In this document: positions 42,907-51,483 of the stretch, piece after piece
Numbering within the stretch: the first letter of the stretch is position 1
How the letters are laid out: the number at the start of each line of letters is the position of its first letter
NCBI GenBank assembly: GCA_964247975.1
Contig: CAXTWH010000013.1
Span: forward strand, 43,395 to 107,394
Direction: 5' to 3'
From: KBS-96 sp964247975
GTDB taxonomy: Bacteria; Acidobacteriota; Terriglobia; Bryobacterales; Bryobacteraceae
DNA: 64,000 bases
Position numbers and translations under genes: made by a program
Notes under the pieces: generated by a model
Database searches by the model: none
What the model was told of the DNA's origin: nothing
What the model saw: only the letters and a program-made list of their open reading frames with translations

Positions 42907-43377
42907 ATGAGAAAGAAATGTATTTACACAGTGATCGCATTCCTGCTTTCGGCAGCTTGGCTGCCAGCGCAGGATGCAACTACAACGCCGCCCGCGCCGC
43001 CGAGCGCAGCGCAGATGGTGAGCAGGCAGGTATCGCATTTAACCACGCTCCTGAATTTGAACACAGCGCAGCAGACACAAGCCACAACCATTTTTACCGA
43101 TGCGCAGACCAACATGTCCGGTTTATTTGCAAATATGAGAACCGCTCGCACTACCCTGCAAACGGCGATTGAAAGCAATGACGTGGCGGCAATCACGACG
43201 CAGGCAGCCCAAATCGGCAGCTTAACCACCCAGGAAGTCGAAAGTCGAGCTAAAGCAGATGCGGCGTTCTACGCTATTCTGACCGCTGACCAGCAGACCA
43301 AATATAAGCAGCTTCGTGCGATGGGGCACGGCGGGCCAGAAGGGTTCGGCAGACCAGGACCGGGCGGTCCCCATTAA
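42907..43377 (+). CDS. Second Spy/CpxP-like periplasmic protein
   Basis: 156 residues from ATG 42907 with AAGGAG about 10 nt upstream. A signal peptide (KCIYTVIAFLLSAAWLPAQ) is followed by a helical protein with LTTLLNLNTAQQTQATTIFT and ILTADQQTKYKQLRAM, both LTxxQ-like. The tail is Gly/Pro/His rich (GHGGPEGFGRPGPGGPH), suitable for metal binding. It is the last gene of the sigma/anti-sigma/Spy/Spy unit and probably a target or modulator of it. Confidence 0.7.
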   Translation: MRKKCIYTVIAFLLSAAWLPAQDATTTPPAPPSAAQMVSRQVSHLTTLLNLNTAQQTQATTIFTDAQTNMSGLFANMRTARTTLQTAIESNDVAAITTQAAQIGSLTTQEVESRAKADAAFYAILTADQQTKYKQLRAMGHGGPEGFGRPGPGGPH

Positions 43378-43513
43378 TATCCTCATTACCGCATTCTGAT
43401 TGTTTGCGAAGCTTCGCGTTCGGCATACTCCAGCATTCCAGTTAAACGCCGGACGTGAAGCTTTCTTTTTGATAAATCAAGAAATTCAAGAAGCAAGGAG
43501 AAGTGTTTTCGCT

Positions 43514-43771
43514 ATGGCTAGTTATTCTTTATCGGCTACCCCTTCCGTTCTGCCGTTTGTGCAAAAAGAAATCGTAACTCTGGAACAGAAGATGGCTGCC
43601 ATTCAAATTGTTCCGGATAAACGAGGTCGATTTCAATTGGGATTGTTCACGCATTTGAGTCCGGGTTCCAGGGTGGAACTGTGCGGCGCGGGTTTCAACG
43701 AGCGAACCGCGCGGATTCGCTCAGGAGGATCTTATTACATGGTGCTGCGAAAGAGCATACCGGCTTTGTGA
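43514..43771 (+). CDS. Small hypothetical protein
   Basis: 85 residues from ATG 43514 with AAGGAG 13 nt upstream, rather far; an upstream open reading continues to 43400. The sequence (SVLPFVQKEIVTLEQKMAAI, KRGRFQLGLFTHLSPGSRVE, LCGAGFNERTARIRSGGSYY) is not a family I recognise. It lies between two sigma/anti-sigma units that converge on it; no signal peptide is evident. Confidence 0.45.
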   Translation: MASYSLSATPSVLPFVQKEIVTLEQKMAAIQIVPDKRGRFQLGLFTHLSPGSRVELCGAGFNERTARIRSGGSYYMVLRKSIPAL

Positions 43772-43794
43772 TTGAAATGGTATTGCGCCGTTTT

Positions 43795-44571
43795 TCAAGC
43801 TTGGCGGGAACGGTTCAGCCACAAACCGCAGAAAACAATCGCTATGGAAGCCGCAAATATCATCGAGCCGAGATGCCAAACCAGAATATGCGCTGAATTT
43901 TTTAAAGGACAGCGCAGCGCAAGCACCGCAACGCCAACTGATCCGGCAAAGAAACCGAGCATTGCCGCCGATTGAAGCGGCGACGCTACAAATGAAAATG
44001 AATTACGGGCGAACCGCCAGGCAATCATTCCACAACCAAACGCCACGGCGGAGCCGATTTCAAAGCAAGGCAGGCCGAGCTGGGCAAAATGTTCGGTGTT
44101 GAAGTTTCGAAACAAAACAGAAACAGCCAGCGCCACGACTGTTATAGCACCGGCACTAGCTGCCACAGGGGAAACGCGCTGCCGCGAACCGGGAATTAAC
44201 TCCTGCACTACAGCCGCCGAAAGGAGGGAAATAGCGCCTAACAGCGCGGTGAAATAAATCAGCCGTTCATTCATATTCAAGGAAAAATATCCGGCATGGC
44301 CGGTAACGGCAGAAATCACGATTGCTGAAGCAATCACCAGACATGCTGCGCCGATCACCAGCACCCAAGCCGGCGGACGGGGAGACACAGGAGTTAACTG
44401 CGCGATTAATTGTTCTTGAATGCGTTCCAAGTGTTGGGGTTCAGGGTCAACTACCGAGTTGAATGCTTCAAGCAGGGCGCGGCACCCTGGACAAGCATCT
44501 ACATGCTGCTGTTCTTCCGGCGAAAGAACCCGATTTTCGGCTAATGCGCGTTGCAGTTGTTTGCAGGTCAT
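43795..44571 (-). CDS. Multi-pass anti-sigma factor, NrsF/DUF1109-like
   Basis: 258 residues. The N-terminal ~50 residues carry a ZAS-like zinc motif (EEQQHVDACPGCRALLEAFN). Six membrane helices follow (WVLVIGAACLVIASAIVIS, IYFTALLGAISLLSAAVV, AGAITVVALAVSVLF, AVAFGCGMIAWRF, AMLGFFAGSVGVAVLA, LGSMIFAASIAIVFCGL). The six-helix plan is like NrsF anti-sigma factors. Its ATG overlaps the stop of the sigma gene by 4 bp. It should sequester that sigma factor at the inner membrane. Confidence 0.75.
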   Translation of the reverse strand: MTCKQLQRALAENRVLSPEEQQHVDACPGCRALLEAFNSVVDPEPQHLERIQEQLIAQLTPVSPRPPAWVLVIGAACLVIASAIVISAVTGHAGYFSLNMNERLIYFTALLGAISLLSAAVVQELIPGSRQRVSPVAASAGAITVVALAVSVLFRNFNTEHFAQLGLPCFEIGSAVAFGCGMIAWRFARNSFSFVASPLQSAAMLGFFAGSVGVAVLALRCPLKNSAHILVWHLGSMIFAASIAIVFCGLWLNRSRQA

Positions 44572-45113
44572 AAGCCATCCCCAAACAGTTTTCGCAAAGC
44601 CTGGTAGCCGCGATAGGCTTTTTGTTTCACTGAGCCGACACTGGAGCCAGTGGAGCGAGCCACTTCATCCAGGCTCAGTCCACGCACTTTCAACAACAAA
44701 ATCACTTCGCGCTGCGTAGGCGGCAACGTTTGCAGCAGTTCCTGCATGTTCGGCAGTCGCTCCTGCTCAGGCTGCCTGGCGGCTGTATCGGGCAAGCGCT
44801 CGGGGCGAAGCTCATGTTCGCGAATCGGCTTGCTTTTGCGCCAATGGTCGGCAAGCACACGACGAGCGATAGCATACACCCAGGGTAGAAGAGGCTCGCC
44901 GGAACGGTAGGTGCGCCGTGCTTTGTGAATACGCAACCAGAAGTCCTGGAGCAGATCTTCCGCCACGGCGCGATCGCGTAGTTGATTGAGGTAAAAACCA
45001 AATATCTGCGGGCTGAGCCGGGCCACCAGTTGGGAGGTAGCCTCGGCATCGGCCTGCTGATAAGACGCCATCAGCCGTTCCAGTTCTCCGGCTTTCGTCG
45101 TCGAATGATTCAT
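44568..45113 (-). CDS. ECF RNA polymerase sigma factor
   Basis: 181 residues. Region 2: LSPQIFGFYLNQLRDRAVAE, DLLQDFWLRIHKARRTYRSG, LLPWVYAIARRVLADHWRKS; region 4: LPPTQREVILLLKVRGLSLD, EVARSTGSSVGSVKQKAYRG. The C-terminus ends shortly after. It is coupled to the six-helix anti-sigma factor. A hairpin lies upstream of its ATG (45130-45153). Confidence 0.9.
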   Translation of the reverse strand: MNHSTTKAGELERLMASYQQADAEATSQLVARLSPQIFGFYLNQLRDRAVAEDLLQDFWLRIHKARRTYRSGEPLLPWVYAIARRVLADHWRKSKPIREHELRPERLPDTAARQPEQERLPNMQELLQTLPPTQREVILLLKVRGLSLDEVARSTGSSVGSVKQKAYRGYQALRKLFGDGL

Positions 45114-45129
45114 GCGTAAGGGCTGGTTG

Positions 45130-45153
45130 AGCGTTCTTATTTATTTGAACGCT
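45130..45153. terminator. Small hairpin between the lactonase-like gene and the sigma gene
   Basis: 7-bp perfect arms (45130-45136, 45147-45153) around an A/T-rich loop, 10 bp past the lactonase-like stop. No strong U-run. It may end the upstream gene or form part of the sigma gene leader. Confidence 0.35.
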
Positions 45154-45162
45154 TCCAAACCC

Positions 45163-46296
45163 TTAAAATGCTACCAAACCTTGTCCGCCAGAGTGGGGAG
45201 CACCCGGATAAACGCTGGAAATGGCAGTTAACTTTCCACCGTCGCCCACCTTATAGCCGACTATCTTTCCGGTGTTGCTGTAGAACACATACAGGAGTTT
45301 GTTATCACCGGCCAGCGACAGATCGAGCGGAATGGTGGATGCCGGGGCCGCATCTTTATTGGTAACCGAGTCCTGCGGAATCAGTGAGCCATCGCCGCCT
45401 ATCTCATAAAGGCCGATGTTGCCGGTGTTGCTATCGGATACCCAGGCATATTTTCCATCGTTAACAATCCAGCAGGTGGAGATACCCCTGGCATCGGCAT
45501 TAGCGGAGATAACGGTAGTTGTATTGTCGTCATTGATTCGATAGGACGAAGTTGTTCCCGCGTTGGGCGGTCCGCCATGCGTTTCGGTCACTAACAGCGT
45601 GCCGTACGGCGTGAACTGCAGGGAGAAGGTTCCGGTGCCTGCTGAGGGGTTGTAAACGGGATTCGACAAGCTGCCGTCGTTGTTGACCGTGAACACGTCC
45701 ACCTTATTGGTAATGCGTTCGGAAACTACAAGTTTCGAACCGTCGGGCGAGAAGGCGAGTGTGCAGGCGCCAGGATCACCCCCGCTAAGCGGCAGTTTTG
45801 ACTTGGCAATCGGCGTGAGACCGCCCCACGGCTGCAGCCGAAAACCGGCGGTATGATAACTGCCGCCGTAGTTCAAAACGTAAACCAAATCATCATGAAT
45901 CGTGAGACTGACAGGATTGCCGCCGCCGGAAGGCGTGACGCTCACAAGCAGTAAAGCATCAGGAGTGATGCGAAACACGGAAATAGAACTGGAACCGGCA
46001 TTCACGGCCAATAGATAAGAATGGTCCGCCGTGGTAATCAGCGAAAACTGCGATTGCAAAGGATCGTTCGTGCCGCCTTCGCCGCGCCCGCCGGTGGCAA
46101 ACTTTCCGGCGTAATGCAACTGACCGTTGCCGGAACGCTGATACATCACAATTTCATTCAAATTAGCGTCGTTGGTGGCCGTGAAAACAGCGCCGGCTAC
46201 CCCGTTGTATTGGGCGTTTGACTGCGCGCTTGCCGGAAACGCAATGGCCGCCAGCGACAGAAACGACGCCAGTCCCCAATGAAAGCAACTCTTCAT
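45163..46296 (-). CDS. Secreted lactonase-like beta-propeller
   Basis: 377 residues from ATG 46296, 5 nt after GAGGAG; a GTG two codons earlier is less likely. The signal peptide ends SLAAIAFPASAQ. Seven repeats of about 45 residues follow with blades like GACTLAFSPDGSKLVVSERI, TNKVDVFTVNNDGSLSNPVY and NTGNIGLYEIGGDGSL, as in the 6-phosphogluconolactonase/YbgG-like group. Secretion makes a role in the pentose phosphate pathway unlikely; it may be a cell-surface propeller with unknown ligand. It is on the same strand as the sigma/anti-sigma pair downstream. Confidence 0.75.
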   Translation of the reverse strand: MKSCFHWGLASFLSLAAIAFPASAQSNAQYNGVAGAVFTATNDANLNEIVMYQRSGNGQLHYAGKFATGGRGEGGTNDPLQSQFSLITTADHSYLLAVNAGSSSISVFRITPDALLLVSVTPSGGGNPVSLTIHDDLVYVLNYGGSYHTAGFRLQPWGGLTPIAKSKLPLSGGDPGACTLAFSPDGSKLVVSERITNKVDVFTVNNDGSLSNPVYNPSAGTGTFSLQFTPYGTLLVTETHGGPPNAGTTSSYRINDDNTTTVISANADARGISTCWIVNDGKYAWVSDSNTGNIGLYEIGGDGSLIPQDSVTNKDAAPASTIPLDLSLAGDNKLLYVFYSNTGKIVGYKVGDGGKLTAISSVYPGAPHSGGQGLVAF

Positions 46297-46412
46297 ACAC
46301 ACTCCTCAATGAAAGTCAGCGGCGTAGAACGAGCCATTAGGACCAGTTCTGCGCCGCGTTAGGGAATTGTGCTTGCAGGGGCGAAAAGTCACGCCGTCGC
46401 CGGATCATTTGT

Positions 46413-46856
46413 TCAGAACTTAGAAACGATCCACACGCCGACAATCATCAAAATGCAGCCGCCAATCCTGATGGGAGAAGCGGGATGAGTTTTAAATCCG
46501 ACCCAGCCGAAATGATCAAGCAGAACTGATATAACTAGGGCCGCGGTTATGTTTAAGCCAGTAAAAATACCCGATCCTAATTTCTGGGCAAACATTAAAC
46601 CGGCCATTGTGGAAGCGATGCTGAAGAATCCGCCGAGCCAGGCCCACCAGGGAACACGGGAAAGTTCGCTTGAAGAAGGAATGCTTTGGCGAACGAAGAT
46701 CCAAACCAATAAAACTCCCAGCAGTCCGCTTGCATAAACAAACAGAGTTGTGGGAAGAGGTTTCTGCAGAGTTTTATTTAATTGGGCGTTTGCTCCCGCT
46801 TGAAAGGGATTGGCGCAGCCCGCGCCAATTGCAATAAGGTAAATGAGCCAGTTCAC
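46413..46856 (-). CDS. DMT-superfamily membrane protein (DUF606/YdcZ)
   Basis: 147 residues from GTG 46856. Five hydrophobic helices, with GAGCANPFQAGANAQLNKTL and AGLMFAQKLGSGIFTGLNIT, match DUF606 proteins, half-size members of the drug/metabolite transporter group. Other members work as homo- or hetero-dimers. Substrate unknown; no second subunit is next to it. Confidence 0.75.
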   Translation of the reverse strand: MNWLIYLIAIGAGCANPFQAGANAQLNKTLQKPLPTTLFVYASGLLGVLLVWIFVRQSIPSSSELSRVPWWAWLGGFFSIASTMAGLMFAQKLGSGIFTGLNITAALVISVLLDHFGWVGFKTHPASPIRIGGCILMIVGVWIVSKF

Positions 46857-46902
46857 ATATCAAGCTATACCTCGAATGGGCCGAGAATAACAGAGCGAAA
46901 AT

Positions 46903-48114
46903 TTAATAGGCGGCAGTTCGTTCCAGGGTTTCCGGCATAAACAAGGCGTAAAGAACAAGACCGGCCAGCGCGATTAAAGCCAACAAGTGAAAGGCGTAAA
47001 CGAACCCAAAAGTTCGCGCGGTGAAGCCAGCCAGCAGATGGCTGAGGAACGCGCCGCCGCTGACGCTCGATTGAGCAATTCCTTGTAGAAGGTTGAATCG
47101 ACCGGTTCCTTTCGCCAAATCGGAGATCACAACAATTGTGAGAATTGCGGCAACCCCGGTGGCAAAGCCATCGAGCATTTGCACAAAAATGATGTAAGCT
47201 CCACCGGCACTGAAGCTGAACAAAATGCCGCGTAGCGCCACAACACCAAAAGCAACCAGAAAAATAGGCTTACGGCCTATCCGACCCGTCAAACGTCCCA
47301 CGAAAAACGCGATTGGAGCCATCATAAACTGCGCTGCAATAATGCAAGCGGACATATACAACGACGAAGTTTGGCGGTTGGCTCGAGCCAGTTCCTGCCC
47401 GGCTAGAGGCAGCAGAGCGGCGTTAGCCACGTGAAAAATAACCACGGCCAGCACAAAAATCAAAATGCTTTTTTGTTTAAACACATCAAAAGCGGAATCA
47501 GGTTTTTGCGGTAAATCGTTTACAATCGCCGGGGCAGCGCGGGCAGCTTGATTATTAATGTCGCGGTTGCGAATTAGAAATGCAGAAGCAATAGTGGCGA
47601 AGCCGAACAGAGCGGAAGAATAAAAAATCCACTGCTGACCGGCGCGAAAGCCCAAATAACCGGCCAACAACGCAGTGATTGCATTACCGGAATGGCTGAA
47701 CGCTGAGTTGCGGCCCAAACGAGCAGCCAGACTTCTCCTGCCGACCACCCCCAACGAAATAGCGGCAATAGTTGGGGAAACAAGCACCACGGCCATGCCG
47801 ATCATCACCTGATTTGCCATCAGCAGGTGAACCGTGGGGGCATGAACAGTCAGCAAGCAGCCCAACGTGATCACTAACGCGGCTACCGCTAACAAGAGCT
47901 TCTTGTAAGGGAACCAATCAATCAGCCATCCCGCCGGAGTTTGGGCCAGCACCACCGCGATGCTTTGCGTAGCCACTACCACACCCACTTGCGCCGGGTC
48001 CAGATGCCGAACAGCCGCTAGATAAGTAGCCACAAACGGACCAACGCCGGTTTCGGCATCGGCCATAAAGAAATTAACCCAGTCCAACGCAATCAGACTT
48101 CGGCGCTTATTCAC
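46903..48114 (-). CDS. Major facilitator superfamily transporter
   Basis: 403 residues from GTG 48114. Twelve hydrophobic helices and MFS motifs: GWLIDWFPYKK after helix 2 and FFVGRLTGRIGRKPIFL between helices 8 and 9, with a large cytoplasmic loop. The N-terminus DWVNFFMADAETGVGPFVAT resembles a family of uncharacterised MFS proteins. Substrate is not known. Confidence 0.85.
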   Translation of the reverse strand: MNKRRSLIALDWVNFFMADAETGVGPFVATYLAAVRHLDPAQVGVVVATQSIAVVLAQTPAGWLIDWFPYKKLLLAVAALVITLGCLLTVHAPTVHLLMANQVMIGMAVVLVSPTIAAISLGVVGRRSLAARLGRNSAFSHSGNAITALLAGYLGFRAGQQWIFYSSALFGFATIASAFLIRNRDINNQAARAAPAIVNDLPQKPDSAFDVFKQKSILIFVLAVVIFHVANAALLPLAGQELARANRQTSSLYMSACIIAAQFMMAPIAFFVGRLTGRIGRKPIFLVAFGVVALRGILFSFSAGGAYIIFVQMLDGFATGVAAILTIVVISDLAKGTGRFNLLQGIAQSSVSGGAFLSHLLAGFTARTFGFVYAFHLLALIALAGLVLYALFMPETLERTAAY

Positions 48115-48168
48115 ATTTCAGAGTACGATGAGCGAATGTTAAATGAATTGCTACTGCGCTTTGCGAAT

Positions 48169-48882
48169 TTACCTGCGAACAATTACTTCCCGCAGGTGAT
48201 CGCGGCTCAGAAAAAACTTTACGGCGTGCGCATCCTCGAACAAGCGTTCGAGCGTGCGATTGTTGAAATATTGAATCGGGCGTGAGGCGTTTCGGGGAAT
48301 CAGCAGGAGCGTTTTGGGATTCTGAATTCGATAATTATATAGCGGCATACTGGTTAATTTGTCGCTCGCGCTGAAGAAAGCGAGAATGACGCCGCCCGGC
48401 CGCATGAGTTTCATCAAACGCCCGATAACCTGATCCAGCAGAGGAGGAGTTAGAAATTGCAGCGTATCCCAAACCAGGGCGCCGTCAAACTGTTGTTCAG
48501 GGAAGTTTAAAATCTGGTCGAGAAAGCGTTGGCCGCGGCTGGCCATCGCCTGGTTTTCCAGAAAATCACCGTCGCCGAAGCATTGATCCATTGTTCCCAG
48601 AATGTCTTCTGAAGATAACCGATGTCCCATATCGGTGATGAAAGAAATGTTTGCCTGGCTTGCGCCGGCCAAATCAAGAATAGATAAGGGTTCAGGGCGG
48701 CGCAGATGATAAAAAAACTGTTCCGCGCCGCTGCTCTGCCTTTCCAAAGGCTGAGTAAACCCATTGGACCCAAGCAAACTTTTCAAACCTGCTTTATGCG
48801 CCGTGGGCGTGGGAACTGCTCCGGTTCCCGGAGAATCCCCAAAAAGGTTACGAAAACGATCCTTCCACAAGTCATTCACCAC
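48169..48882 (-). CDS. SAM-dependent methyltransferase-like protein
   Basis: 237 residues. Rossmann-like: LSILDLAGASQANISFITDM stands for motif I (usually a G-rich loop, here LAGAS), FDGALVWDTLQFL for motif II/III and PGGVILAFFSASD for the post motif. A helix LDQVIGRLMKLMRPGG is typical. The substrate is unknown. Its start, a GTG at 48882, lies 57 bp after the stop of bactofilin on the same strand. Confidence 0.7.
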   Translation of the reverse strand: MVNDLWKDRFRNLFGDSPGTGAVPTPTAHKAGLKSLLGSNGFTQPLERQSSGAEQFFYHLRRPEPLSILDLAGASQANISFITDMGHRLSSEDILGTMDQCFGDGDFLENQAMASRGQRFLDQILNFPEQQFDGALVWDTLQFLTPPLLDQVIGRLMKLMRPGGVILAFFSASDKLTSMPLYNYRIQNPKTLLLIPRNASRPIQYFNNRTLERLFEDAHAVKFFLSRDHLREVIVRR

Positions 48883-48939
48883 AATGAGGGAACAGATGGC
48901 GGGCGAAGCAAATGAAAACTGGCTTCTCCCACCATCAGT

Positions 48940-49554
48940 CTACTTGCCGCTGGAACTGACACTCGAAATGATAGGCGTCACCACCGGGGCATTCGCCGGG
49001 GCGGGAGCAGGCAGCGGCGACGGCGCGGCGGCGGTCGCATTCGCAGCAACAACCTGGGGCACGACGGTAGGCCGCTGTACCGGGGCAGCCGCTTTGGTAA
49101 TGTCGATGCTGCCTTTGAAGTAAGCGCCATCCTCGATCATGATGCGGCTAGTCTTAATGTCGCCCACCAGTTTGGCTTCTTTTTTAATATCAATCTTTTC
49201 GGCTGCTTCCACATTGCCCTGGATGGAGCCGTAGATCACGATTTCGCGCGCTTTCAGCCCGGCATGAACACGACCGTTCGGGCCGATGGTGAGACGGTGT
49301 TCGTGGCACTCTACCGTGCCTTCCACCTCGCCATCAATGGTGAGATCTTCACGGCTGAAGATTTGGCCTTTCACCGTAACATTCTTTCCCAAGGTGGCCG
49401 ATCCAGCCGGAGCGAGACGCGGTTCGGCATCAAAAGTTCTCGTTGGGGATGACATAACGTTAATTTCTTTCTTTGGGGTCTCCACGACAGGGGCCGGACT
49501 GTTAGATACCGGCCGAAGCGGCGGGACTTCGTCTTCTTTTCTCTTACTCCACAT
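48940..49554 (-). CDS. Bactofilin, polymer-forming cytoskeletal protein
   Basis: 204 residues. A proline-rich N-terminus (~1-55) is followed by the DUF583 beta-helix (~60-160) with regular hydrophobic steps (LGKNVTVKGQIFSREDLTID, GRVHAGLKAREIVIYGSIQG, KLVGDIKTSRIMIEDGAYFK). The C-terminus is Ala/Pro-rich. Bactofilins form nucleotide-free filaments that place envelope enzymes. The family call is firm. Confidence 0.9.
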   Translation of the reverse strand: MWSKRKEDEVPPLRPVSNSPAPVVETPKKEINVMSSPTRTFDAEPRLAPAGSATLGKNVTVKGQIFSREDLTIDGEVEGTVECHEHRLTIGPNGRVHAGLKAREIVIYGSIQGNVEAAEKIDIKKEAKLVGDIKTSRIMIEDGAYFKGSIDITKAAAPVQRPTVVPQVVAANATAAAPSPLPAPAPANAPVVTPIISSVSSSGK

Positions 49555-49648
49555 ACGAAGTTAGGCTCTCCTCGGAAGGCTTCATTCATCGTACTACTTC
49601 GGGCTTTTCGCTAGGAACACCTACTGGCTGCTTTGTGATAATAAAAAA

Positions 49649-50203
49649 GTGTCAAAGGTCCGGGATCTGGAGCAGCGCTTGGAGCGCGCCGAAGAACAAT
49701 TACGGCTTTTTCAGCGCGTCAGCCGTCTTCTCACGCGCGAACTGGGTTTGGAAGATGTTCTGCACGCGATTGTTGACTTGATTGTGGAGTACCTGAGCTG
49801 CGATTCCTGCCTGGTTTACCTGGTGCAGGAAGGCGAACTGGTTTTATCAGCTACTCATGAACTGAATCGGTCCAATCTGGGGATTGTGCGGCTGCGGCTG
49901 GATGAAGGATTAACCGGCTGGGTAGCGCGCGAGCGGCGTTTGCTCGCCATCTCGCGGGAAGCTTACAACGATCCGCGATTCAAATATTTCAAGGATCTTC
50001 CGGAAGACACGTTTGAAGCTTTTCTTTCCGCCCCGGTGATTTCTCAGAACCGGGTGGTCGGCGTAATCAATGTTCAGCATCGCCTTCCACATGGACATAC
50101 CGGCAGCGAAATGGAATTGTTAACGACCCTGGGCGAACAAGTAGGCTGTTTGCTGCTGTTGTCACGCTTAAACAGCCGCGAGATTACCGGCGTTACCGCT
50201 TAA
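49649..50203 (+). CDS. GAF-domain protein with N-terminal coiled coil
   Basis: 184 residues from GTG 49649. A short coiled coil (RDLEQRLERAEEQLRLFQ) leads into one GAF domain (~25-170): LEDVLHAIVDLIVEYLSCDS, CLVYLVQEGELVLSATHELN, LDEGLTGWVARERRLLAISR, VVGVINVQHRLPHGHTGSE. There is no output domain, so it probably acts with another protein. It is divergent from the bactofilin gene. Confidence 0.8.
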   Translation: MSKVRDLEQRLERAEEQLRLFQRVSRLLTRELGLEDVLHAIVDLIVEYLSCDSCLVYLVQEGELVLSATHELNRSNLGIVRLRLDEGLTGWVARERRLLAISREAYNDPRFKYFKDLPEDTFEAFLSAPVISQNRVVGVINVQHRLPHGHTGSEMELLTTLGEQVGCLLLLSRLNSREITGVTA

Positions 50204-50215
50204 TTGCCGCGCGCC

Positions 50216-50560
50216 TCAGCGTTTATTCGGCATCTTGGGCCGGAAAGAAGCGAAATTACAGCGGCAAGCGGCGCAGCGGTATTTGCGTGCGCCAAACGTA
50301 ATCAGAAAATTAGCGAAAACACCGGGATTATAATGCTTGCGCGACCATGTTTCGAGATGGGTTCGCAAGCATTTGGGGCATTTTGCGTAAGGAAGCCGGG
50401 ACCAAAGCAGAATGTTGGCCGAGAAACGGTGTTTGCAATCGCGGCAGCGAAACGGATAAATGCCGAGAACAGCGCCAATCGGATCGACTAAGCCCTGCAT
50501 GTGAGCGCGACGGATATTCTGACCGCCGCACTGCTCACAGGCAAGCGCAGTGGTTTTCAA
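50216..50560 (-). CDS. Zinc-ribbon protein of unknown function
   Basis: 114 residues with four CxxC pairs: CEQC, CRDC, CPKC and CAAC, giving two zinc ribbons (first and last with FRCRDCKHRF and YRCAACRCNF). The pattern resembles transposase- or RNA-polymerase-like ribbons but no catalytic part is present. Its ATG overlaps the stop of the aminotransferase gene by 4 bp (50557-50560), indicating coupling. Confidence 0.65.
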   Translation of the reverse strand: MKTTALACEQCGGQNIRRAHMQGLVDPIGAVLGIYPFRCRDCKHRFSANILLWSRLPYAKCPKCLRTHLETWSRKHYNPGVFANFLITFGARKYRCAACRCNFASFRPKMPNKR

Positions 50561-51432
50561 AGCCGGGCCGGCTCGCTTTCGGCAACAAGCATGCCCACAG
50601 AACCAGCCTGATACCTGTCGAATGCGGATCGCAGTTGATCGAAAGCGGCGGGTGATTGCCGCAGCGCTCGGCCTTCAATTTCAATCACCGGAAGCAGATT
50701 CCTAGTAGTGGAAGTAATAAAAATCTGGTCGGCAGCTTCGAGGTCGGCGGGGGTAAGGTCTTGCTCCATTATCGAGAAGCCCGGCGTTTTTATTTCTTCG
50801 AGCAGCAGGGCGCGGGTTACTCCCGGCAGGCATCCGGCGGAAAGCGGCGGAGTACAAACTCGATCTCCATAAACGGCGAAAATATTTGCTGACGTGCATT
50901 CGCTGACGCGGCCATGCTCATTCAACAGAATCACTTCATCAAAACCGCGCTCGTGCGCTTCTTCGTTCCAGGTCAGATTCTGGCACCAGGATGTGACTTT
51001 GGTTCCGGCAAATGGCGAAGCGGCATGGCGGCCATTCGGCACATAATATAACTGCACGCCATTGCCCCAATCGGAAAGATTAGCCGTAAATGCCACTAAA
51101 TCAGCATTTTTTTGAATAGCCGGTTCTTCGAAAATGCCGCCGCGATTGCGAACAACGGCAACCCGCAGAGTGCCGTTCAACACATTGTTTGCTTCGATCA
51201 GTTTCAAGAGTTGTGTTTCCAGTTCACGGCTGGAAAACTGGAGTGGCACATGCACCAGTTCCGCATCGCGCCTCATGCGACCGTAGTGGCGACCAAAGGC
51301 AAACAACGCTCCCTCGTAAACACGAAGCGTGCTGAAAACACCCCACCCGTTCAGGTAGCCGGTCTGCCCTGCGGAAACGAGCAAGTCAGTTGTTTTTCGG
51401 ATTTCGCCGTTATGAAGGAGAAACCGGTGCAT
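50557..51432 (-). CDS. Class IV aminotransferase (PLP, branched-chain/ADC-lyase type)
   Basis: 291 residues. Fold type IV signature: SAGQTGYLNGWGVFSTLRVY, AGTKVTSWCQNLTWNEEAHE with the PLP lysine, GFDEVILLNEHGRVSECTSA and NIFAVYGDRVCTPPLSAGCL, PGVTRALLLEE. Members include branched-chain transaminase, D-alanine transaminase and 4-amino-4-deoxychorismate lyase; I cannot separate these by eye. It overlaps the zinc-ribbon gene by 4 bp. Confidence 0.85.
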   Translation of the reverse strand: MHRFLLHNGEIRKTTDLLVSAGQTGYLNGWGVFSTLRVYEGALFAFGRHYGRMRRDAELVHVPLQFSSRELETQLLKLIEANNVLNGTLRVAVVRNRGGIFEEPAIQKNADLVAFTANLSDWGNGVQLYYVPNGRHAASPFAGTKVTSWCQNLTWNEEAHERGFDEVILLNEHGRVSECTSANIFAVYGDRVCTPPLSAGCLPGVTRALLLEEIKTPGFSIMEQDLTPADLEAADQIFITSTTRNLLPVIEIEGRALRQSPAAFDQLRSAFDRYQAGSVGMLVAESEPARL

Positions 51433-51483
51433 AAACCGTACTTTATCATCGTTGCGCGCTAAGCACGCGCCAGTTGGATGCGC

